Below, piece by piece: positions 20,621-24,097 of a DNA stretch of 24,097 nucleotides. Below the pieces are notes generated by a model that worked only from the letters and a program-made list of their open reading frames with translations, had not been told where the DNA came from and did not search any database. The position numbers were made by a program, and so were the translations under genes. Origin of the DNA: a virus; the IMG/VR virus record IMGVR_UViG_3300010885_050605, positions 1-24,097 of that record, one strand, 5' to 3'. The stretch's first letter is position 1. Each line of letters begins with the position of its first letter.

Positions 20621-20695
20621 GGCACATTCTCCCCCGCATCAAAGCCGCCCGCAGCATCCGCCCGAAATTTGACCAACACAAGGAAATCCCGACCC

Positions 20696-20920
20696 ATGGC
20701 CGACCTATTCCCCGCCGCCCGCTTTCGCCACTACGCGCCCGCTAAACCCCGCCGCGCAGCCTTGCCGCCCGCACCGGTCCGCCGCTTCCCGAGCGGCTTA
20801 GTGTGCGACGCGCGCTGCATGTTCGGCATTGGCCCGGATTGCGATTGCGCTTGCGGAGGGTTGCACCACGGCGCCGGATTGCGCGCCGACCTCGTGACCC
20901 AGGAAGGATTCGCCCTATGA
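20696..20920 (+). CDS. Small cysteine-rich phage protein
   Basis: A 74-residue protein from ATG at 20696 after the leader AAGGAAATCCCGACCC. The end has CDARCMFGIGPDCDCACGGL followed by HHGAG, matching a motif (C...C..a.gp.C.C.CGG.nHG) I have seen in small proteins of many phages of GC-rich hosts. The four or five Cys and two His probably bind zinc. The stop overlaps the next ATG. Function unknown. Confidence 0.6.
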   Translation: MADLFPAARFRHYAPAKPRRAALPPAPVRRFPSGLVCDARCMFGIGPDCDCACGGLHHGAGLRADLVTQEGFAL

Positions 20921-21228
20921 CCGCCGCGCCCTCGGCCTACCACTACACCAGCCCACCGCAGACCATCGGCCGGAACGACTGGCGCATCATTGTGGATGAT
21001 AGCCGCGCGATCCCTGGCCAGCGATCCACAGCCTTCCAATTCCGCCGGCAGCATACCGACGCCTGGCAGAGCCAGCGGCTTTGGCCAAGCTACAACATCA
21101 ACGACGGGATGCACTTAGGTTTGCCGCGCTCAGTAGCCGGCATCTATCGCCAGCACGCCGACGCGATTGCCGCAGCCATAGCTGGCGAGCCCGAGCCGGC
21201 GGCCGATCAATGGAGCCTCGCCCTATGA
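20917..21228 (+). CDS. Hypothetical protein, 103 residues
   Basis: Starts MTAAPSAYHYTSPPQTIGRN. The middle, DWRIIVDDSRAIPGQRSTAF, looks beta-rich; LPRSVAGIYRQHADAIAAAI is a helix. Start and stop both overlap neighbours as ATGA, and both starts share the context CCCTATGACC. Function unknown. Confidence 0.55.
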   Translation: MTAAPSAYHYTSPPQTIGRNDWRIIVDDSRAIPGQRSTAFQFRRQHTDAWQSQRLWPSYNINDGMHLGLPRSVAGIYRQHADAIAAAIAGEPEPAADQWSLAL

Positions 21229-21428
21229 CCCAGAACACGCCGCGCCGATGGCGCTTGCAGACCTGCTATCGAGCAGCAGGAGCCACGCACCGGCTTGCCG
21301 TGGAGTGTGCAAACACCGTGGACGGAGAAGCCGACGCCCGGCGCCAGATCACCGCTTTGACTGGCGACCAAAATCCAACCCTTCTCGGCCTGGTCGCGAT
21401 GGCAATTCCGCGCGACCCTCTCCTATAG
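21225..21428 (+). CDS. Small hypothetical protein, 67 residues, last gene of arm
   Basis: Starts MTQNTPRRWRLQTCYRAAGA. It looks like a beta-alpha-beta unit (RWRLQTCYRA, ADARRQITAL, LGLVAMAI). It is coupled to the gene before by ATGA. An intrinsic terminator begins 12 bases after its stop. Function unknown. Confidence 0.5.
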   Translation: MTQNTPRRWRLQTCYRAAGATHRLAVECANTVDGEADARRQITALTGDQNPTLLGLVAMAIPRDPLL

Positions 21429-21440
21429 GATCTGGAAATT

Positions 21441-21490
21441 CACCGAGTCCCATTACCTTTCTTAAAATAGGTGATGGACCCGGTGTTTTT
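21441..21490 (+). terminator. Intrinsic terminator closing the right plus arm
   Basis: CACCG-A-GTCC-C-ATTACC, a 12-base loop, then GGTGAT-GGAC-C-CGGTG and TTTTT. The stem has 15 pairs including one G-T, broken by one A/C mismatch and one bulged C. It lies between convergent genes ending at 21428 and 21505. There is no good T-run on the minus side, so it mainly stops plus-strand transcripts. Confidence 0.85.
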
Positions 21491-21504
21491 GAAATCGTCA
21501 GAAA

Positions 21505-21729
21505 TTAAATCTCATTTCCCCGACGATCATCCGTGATTTGATCCAAAGGACCATCAGGCAAAATGAACGGCGCACGACGAAGCGCCGCTTTCGCAGATCC
21601 AGTCAGCCGGCCTATAGCGGTTGCGTCTTCCCTGGCAGGAAGGCCCGCGGTGACAATCATTTTCAGGACTTCGAATTCGGAATTGGTGCAGTTGATCCGA
21701 TAGCCGGCTTTGAGGCGCACGATTTTCAT
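21505..21729 (-). CDS. Small hypothetical partner of the methyltransferase
   Basis: A 74-residue protein starting MKIVRLKAGYRINCTNSEFE. Residues 17-50 (SEFEVLKMIVTAGLPAREDA, TAIGRLTGSAKAALRR) resemble a winged-helix or helix-turn-helix layout. Its ATG overlaps the methyltransferase stop as ATGA, so the two are coupled. It might regulate or assist the enzyme. No family is recognised. Confidence 0.55.
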   Translation of the reverse strand: MKIVRLKAGYRINCTNSEFEVLKMIVTAGLPAREDATAIGRLTGSAKAALRRAPFILPDGPLDQITDDRRGNEI

Positions 21730-23234
21730 GTTTGCTCTTTCTGGTGATGTTGCAGGATAGCCCGACCAATCAGTTCCGGGATTTGCGGCACGACCGCGTT
21801 GCCCAGGCCGATTAGCCGCTTACGCCGGTCCACTTTGTCGGCGGCGTCGGTGACTACGCGGCTAACTCCATCTTCCCAGCCCGGCCCCCAGGTTCCCACA
21901 AGGCCGGCATCCTCCCGGCGATTGCGCGCCCTGTCCGCTTTGCTGCCGAGTGCCAGAAGTCGTGGCACGTCTTGCATAGGGTCTGAATGTTTTCCGGTTC
22001 GTTGTTCGCAGGGTTCTGATCCACATGATGCGCCTGGCATTGGCTGGTCGTTCCGCACGCTTCGCAATTCGGCAGCCGCATCCGGCGAGCGCGCCAGTGC
22101 AGCGTTCCCAATTTGGGAGCGACAATCACCCTCGCCAGTCCCCTGCAAGTGTGATTGCAGAATACACGCCTGCGATAAACGCTTCGATCCTCCAGCCTCC
22201 CATTCATCCTCTTGCGTGCCATCGCTTGCCCGCATTGCCGACATTCTTTGTCGTCCACTTTGATCTGATGGCGCCCCATCTAGTCCTCCAATTTTGTCCA
22301 GCCGTCCGGGAAGCCCATCAGTCTTTCTACCCACGTCGGATTTAGCTGACCTCCAACCTGTTCCGGTAGTTGCGGCGTATGCCCATTCTCCGATCGACCC
22401 CGGCCCGATCGAAAGTCTCGCGCGGCCGGACTGGCGAACTTGACCGCCGTGTTCAGATTGTCCGGCGCCCGGGTTGCCAACCGCTTGGCCGACATGCCCT
22501 TGCTTTCCCCGCCTTCCACCGTCGGCGTTGGCCACATCCGCCCGCTCAACGCCTCGATGAAGCTGCCCGACTGGTTCTTCCGGTGGAACCGCTCCGCCGC
22601 CGCAGGCGACAGGTTGGCCGTCACGCCACCATCTGCCGTCGGCGTTGGCCACAGCATCCCCTTGCGCGCCATGCCTTCCAGCGTCGGCGTCTCGTTGATC
22701 CGATCGCCAGACCGGCTCGATCCCCCGCCCATCGGCACAACAGGGGTAGGCAACAATCCAGATCCGGTCTCTCTGGTGAGGCGCACCAATGGCGGAAGCC
22801 GGTATGCAATGCCATTCCGCATCATACCCGAGCGCGGCCAAGTCCCCGAGAACAACGTCAAGCCCCCGTCCAAGGAGTGCTGCGACGTTTTCCACGATGA
22901 CGTACCGAGGCTGTAACTCGCCAACAAGACGGGCGATCTCAGACCATAGGCCAGATCGCGCGCCCGCCAATCCTTCGCCGTTTCCGGCAACGCTGATGTC
23001 CTGGCAGGGGAAGCCGCCACAGATAACGTCAGGAACAATTCCTGTTGCTGTAAGGTGTTGGGCGGAGAGGGTTCGAACGTCATTGAAGATGGGCACCTTT
23101 GGCCAGTGTTTCGCCAGGACGCGACGCGGGAATTCTTCGATCTCACAGAAGGCCACGGTTTCGAAACCGCCAGCGCGTTCCAGCCCCAAACTGAAACCGC
23201 CGATACCACTGAAAAGATCCAGAACCTTGAACAT
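21726..23234 (-). CDS. dcm: DNA cytosine-5 methyltransferase
   Basis: A 502-residue C5 DNA methyltransferase, which moves a methyl group from S-adenosylmethionine to cytosine in DNA. ATG at 23234 is preferred (AGGA 5 bases upstream); a TTG at 23246 adds four residues. Motifs: I, VLDLFSGIGGFSLGLE (4-19); IV, GGFPCQDIS with catalytic Cys77; VI, ENV (115-117); VIII, QRDRIW (154-159); IX-X, RLIGLGNAVVPQIPELIGRA near 473-492. The region between VIII and IX is about 310 residues, far longer than usual for this short family, with repeats of VANADG. That part also encodes other proteins in a second frame. It probably protects phage DNA or is an orphan enzyme. The symbol marks the family only. Confidence 0.88.
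   Translation of the reverse strand: MFKVLDLFSGIGGFSLGLERAGGFETVAFCEIEEFPRRVLAKHWPKVPIFNDVRTLSAQHLTATGIVPDVICGGFPCQDISVAGNGEGLAGARSGLWSEIARLVGELQPRYVIVENVAALLGRGLDVVLGDLAALGYDAEWHCIPASAIGAPHQRDRIWIVAYPCCADGRGIEPVWRSDQRDADAGRHGAQGDAVANADGRWWRDGQPVACGGGAVPPEEPVGQLHRGVERADVANADGGRRGKQGHVGQAVGNPGAGQSEHGGQVRQSGRARLSIGPGSIGEWAYAATTGTGWRSAKSDVGRKTDGLPGRLDKIGGLDGAPSDQSGRQRMSAMRASDGTQEDEWEAGGSKRLSQACILQSHLQGTGEGDCRSQIGNAALARSPDAAAELRSVRNDQPMPGASCGSEPCEQRTGKHSDPMQDVPRLLALGSKADRARNRREDAGLVGTWGPGWEDGVSRVVTDAADKVDRRKRLIGLGNAVVPQIPELIGRAILQHHQKEQT
21854..22279 (-). CDS. HNH endonuclease encoded inside the methyltransferase gene
   Basis: A 141-residue protein starting MGRHQIKVDDKECRQCGQAM. An N-terminal zinc site (C13, C16, C41, C45) is followed by the HNH core: NCEACG (C72, C75), AHHVDQNPANNEPENIQTLC (H84, H85, conserved Asn near 93 and 97) and KTCHDFWH (C102, C105, H110). 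This is a complete HNH fold with zinc ligands. A GGAGG ribosome site lies 6 bases before the ATG. The gene is entirely within the methyltransferase gene, in a shifted frame on the same strand, and starts directly after the stop of the other nested frame. It may be a homing-type enzyme or part of a restriction-like pair. Confidence 0.8.
   Translation of the reverse strand: MGRHQIKVDDKECRQCGQAMARKRMNGRLEDRSVYRRRVFCNHTCRGLARVIVAPKLGTLHWRARRMRLPNCEACGTTSQCQAHHVDQNPANNEPENIQTLCKTCHDFWHSAAKRTGRAIAGRMPALWEPGGRAGKMELAA
22280..23209 (-). CDS. Second long frame nested in methyltransferase gene (WPTP-repeat type)
   Basis: A 309-codon frame shifted by one base against the methyltransferase, ending one base before the HNH start. 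It contains ARTSALPETAKDWRARDL, GTSSWKTSQHSLDGG, FSGTWPRSGMMRNGIAYRLP, repeats of LPTP/WPTPTADGG/WPTPTVEGG, and QLNPTWVERLMGFPDGWTKL. I recall these phrases as recurring in phage proteins annotated as hypothetical or methylase-like, always opposite C5-methyltransferase motifs. The first start (GTG 23209) has no clear ribosome site, so translation might start inside, at Met codons such as the one in SGMMRNG, or by frameshift. Whether it is truly made is open. Confidence 0.45.
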   Translation of the reverse strand: MVSAVSVWGWNALAVSKPWPSVRSKNSRVASWRNTGQRCPSSMTFEPSPPNTLQQQELFLTLSVAASPARTSALPETAKDWRARDLAYGLRSPVLLASYSLGTSSWKTSQHSLDGGLTLFSGTWPRSGMMRNGIAYRLPPLVRLTRETGSGLLPTPVVPMGGGSSRSGDRINETPTLEGMARKGMLWPTPTADGGVTANLSPAAAERFHRKNQSGSFIEALSGRMWPTPTVEGGESKGMSAKRLATRAPDNLNTAVKFASPAARDFRSGRGRSENGHTPQLPEQVGGQLNPTWVERLMGFPDGWTKLED

Positions 23235-23255
23235 CCATTTCCTCAAACAAAAATC

Positions 23256-23293
23256 ATTGACGTATTTATGCGGTATATCCTAAACACGTCAAT
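23256..23293. promoter_or_regulatory. Inverted repeat with mirrored promoters
   Basis: ATTGACGT (23256-23263) and ACGTCAAT (23286-23293) are an exact 8-bp inverted repeat with a 22-base spacer. Each arm includes TTGACG, a good -35 box: the left arm points to the plus gene at 23320, the right arm to the methyltransferase start at 23234. -10 boxes are weak (TAAACA on plus, ATAAAT on minus). A dimeric regulator, or the methyltransferase itself, could bind here. Confidence 0.55.
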
Positions 23294-23319
23294 AACTAAT
23301 CCACCGCGAGGACAAAGCA

Positions 23320-23532
23320 ATGCCCGAACCCACCCACAGCGAGAAGATCAAAGCTGGTCAGAAGCGCGCCGCCAGGCTTGGCCGCAAGGTCGGTGCACCG
23401 CCCAAGGCGACCGATGCACAGATCAAAGCCGCGATCCCGCTGGGCACCGCCAAGGGAGCCGCAGCGTGCGGCTTAAGCCGTCCGCAGTTCATGCGCCGGC
23501 GCCGGATAATCGAGGAAGAAGCGGAGGCATGA
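23320..23532 (+). CDS. Small DNA-binding protein, resolvase-type HTH
   Basis: A 70-residue basic protein starting MPEPTHSEKIKAGQKRAARL. GRKVGAPPKATDAQIKAAIP and GTAKGAAACGLSRPQFMRRR match the C-terminal helix-turn-helix region of serine recombinases (GRpp..td.qi.......g...aa...gls..q..RRr) but no catalytic domain is present. GAGGACAAAGCA precedes the ATG. Lying divergent from the methyltransferase across the inverted repeat, it is a good candidate regulator of that enzyme. Confidence 0.65.
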   Translation: MPEPTHSEKIKAGQKRAARLGRKVGAPPKATDAQIKAAIPLGTAKGAAACGLSRPQFMRRRRIIEEEAEA

Positions 23533-23537
23533 GCATC

Positions 23538-23584
23538 ACCACCGGCGACACCTTTTCAGCTTAGCCCAGCCGGTGGTCGGTGTC
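23538..23584. repeat. Two competing inverted repeats between convergent genes
   Basis: ACCACCGGC (23538-23546) pairs with GCCGGTGGT (23569-23577), and GACACC (23547-23552) pairs with GGTGTC (23579-23584). The order is A-B-A'-B', so both cannot form simply at once. It lies between the ends of convergent genes and may stop transcription, though no T-run follows. Confidence 0.5.
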
Positions 23585-23597
23585 GTGCGTTCGTCGG

Positions 23598-23813
23598 TCA
23601 TAGACGCGTCCCCTCGTCCCAGGATTCCAGCGCAGCCCTCGCGTCGCCGTGGTAGTGCGCGGCGTCAGCATCAATGCACGCATCGACACCGTTCCATGTG
23701 CATCCGAGGAAACCGCCCCGCGAGCATTGCGACAGGCAAAACGCCTGGGCGATCTGGTCCTCGGTCGGAGGGGTTACGCTGGCGGTGGTCTTGGTATCGT
23801 CGGTGTTACTCAT
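23598..23813 (-). CDS. Small hypothetical protein, 71 residues
   Basis: Starts MSNTDDTKTTASVTPPTEDQ. Residues 20-45 hold three Cys (FCLSQCSRGGFLGCTWNGVD), followed by a helix rich in Ala and Asp. It is coupled to the upstream gene by an ATGA overlap. No family is recognised. Confidence 0.5.
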   Translation of the reverse strand: MSNTDDTKTTASVTPPTEDQIAQAFCLSQCSRGGFLGCTWNGVDACIDADAAHYHGDARAALESWDEGTRL

Positions 23814-24031
23814 AGCCCTTGCTCCCCCATGATCCGGCGCACGTCATCCTTCGTCAGTTCCGATTTGCTCGACAACATCCCGAACACAAAACTGACCTTC
23901 TGCTCGCGGCGCTCATGCGGCGTCATTTTGTAATCACGGGCATGCTCGATCAGCGCCAGCAGTTCGGGGCTAGTGCCAGCGTGACCGATTTCTGAGAAGG
24001 TCCGGTCGGTGGTCTTGGGTCGGTCAGTCAT
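23810..24031 (-). CDS. Small hypothetical protein, 73 residues
   Basis: From ATG at 24031, starting MTDRPKTTDRTFSEIGHAGT; a start at 24070 would overlap the upstream gene by 47 bases. LLALIEHARDYKMTPHERRE, then QKVSFVFGMLSSKSELTKDD, are helical; the latter part is typical of small early phage proteins (MtphErreQkvSFvfG). I do not know a function. Both ends overlap neighbours. Confidence 0.6.
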   Translation of the reverse strand: MTDRPKTTDRTFSEIGHAGTSPELLALIEHARDYKMTPHERREQKVSFVFGMLSSKSELTKDDVRRIMGEQGL

Positions 24032-24097
24032 TGTTGAAAGCCTTCTTATCCCACTCGCGCAGGTAGTCATGTATCTCGCGCAGTTGATTGTCAGTCG
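24024..24097 (-). CDS. C-terminal end of a gene running off the right edge
   Basis: The minus strand is open from the window edge to a TGA at 24024 and encodes ...TDNQLREIHDYLREWDKKAF plus NND. Its last 8 bases overlap the start of the next gene, the same dense packing seen through the region. Only about 24 residues are visible, all helical, so no function can be given. Confidence 0.5.
   Translation of the reverse strand, partial: TDNQLREIHDYLREWDKKAFNND

Noticed and set aside
23320-23532. Serine recombinase / resolvase
   Set aside because: Only the C-terminal HTH-like part is present; the 70 residues leave no room for the catalytic domain.
23529-23564. 11-codon frame after the small DNA-binding gene (ATGA overlap)
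   Set aside because: Too short to support, and its best ribosome site is badly spaced; it overlaps the inverted repeats.
23538-23584. Classical H-type pseudoknot
   Set aside because: The connecting loops of 0 and 1 bases cannot span a 9-bp stem.
1-24097. tRNA genes or CRISPR array
   Set aside because: No cloverleaf with a T-arm consensus and no regularly spaced repeats with unique spacers were seen by eye.

Overview
The window looks like part of a GC-rich tailed-phage genome, free or integrated, and most likely from a GC-rich proteobacterial host; an alphaproteobacterium is a guess from protein style and GC content. Evidence for a phage is the linked set of large terminase, portal, scaffold-like protein and major capsid protein, a separate small terminase, and many very small genes packed with 4-base start/stop overlaps. 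I see no tRNA or rRNA genes, CRISPR array or insertion sequence. No tail or lysis gene can be named.

Layout. (1) 1-10501, minus strand: the head and packaging arm. In transcription order it holds small accessory proteins (10501-8575), large terminase (8535-7054), two small genes, portal (6277-3977), small genes, a GroES-like co-chaperonin (3219-2809), a scaffold-like protein (2763-1831), two probable virion genes and the major capsid protein, which runs off the left edge. (2) 10502-10747: divergent control region with a strong hairpin. (3) 10748-13896, plus strand: small early-type genes, including a SLOG/DUF2493-like protein and a CPGC zinc-type protein. (4) 13897-14574: a convergent, partly AT-rich region with no convincing gene but with repeats, a hairpin and a G-tract. 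(5) 14575-15734, minus strand: an island with an HNH-like endonuclease and the small terminase, about 6.6 kb from the large terminase. (6) 15735-16034: divergent promoters with repeated TATGCG/CGCATA elements. (7) 16035-21428, plus strand: about twenty small genes, mostly of unknown function, closed by a good intrinsic terminator. (8) 21505-24097: a cytosine-5 DNA methyltransferase and a small partner gene on minus, a divergent small DNA-binding protein on plus, then further small minus genes that run off the right edge.

How the parts fit. The minus arm makes and fills the head: terminase drives DNA through the portal into a shell of capsid protein built on scaffold, perhaps with the GroES-like protein helping host GroEL fold it. 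The plus-strand small genes look like early host-takeover or counter-defence functions, and the methyltransferase probably modifies phage DNA.

Most notable points: the methyltransferase gene carries, in one shifted frame on the same strand, a long second open frame with its own recognisable motifs and directly after it a complete HNH nuclease gene with its own ribosome binding site. Many genes on both plus arms share an extended start-associated leader (AAGGA, a few bases, CCCGACC, then ATG). All functional names are from recognised motifs by eye; no database search was run.
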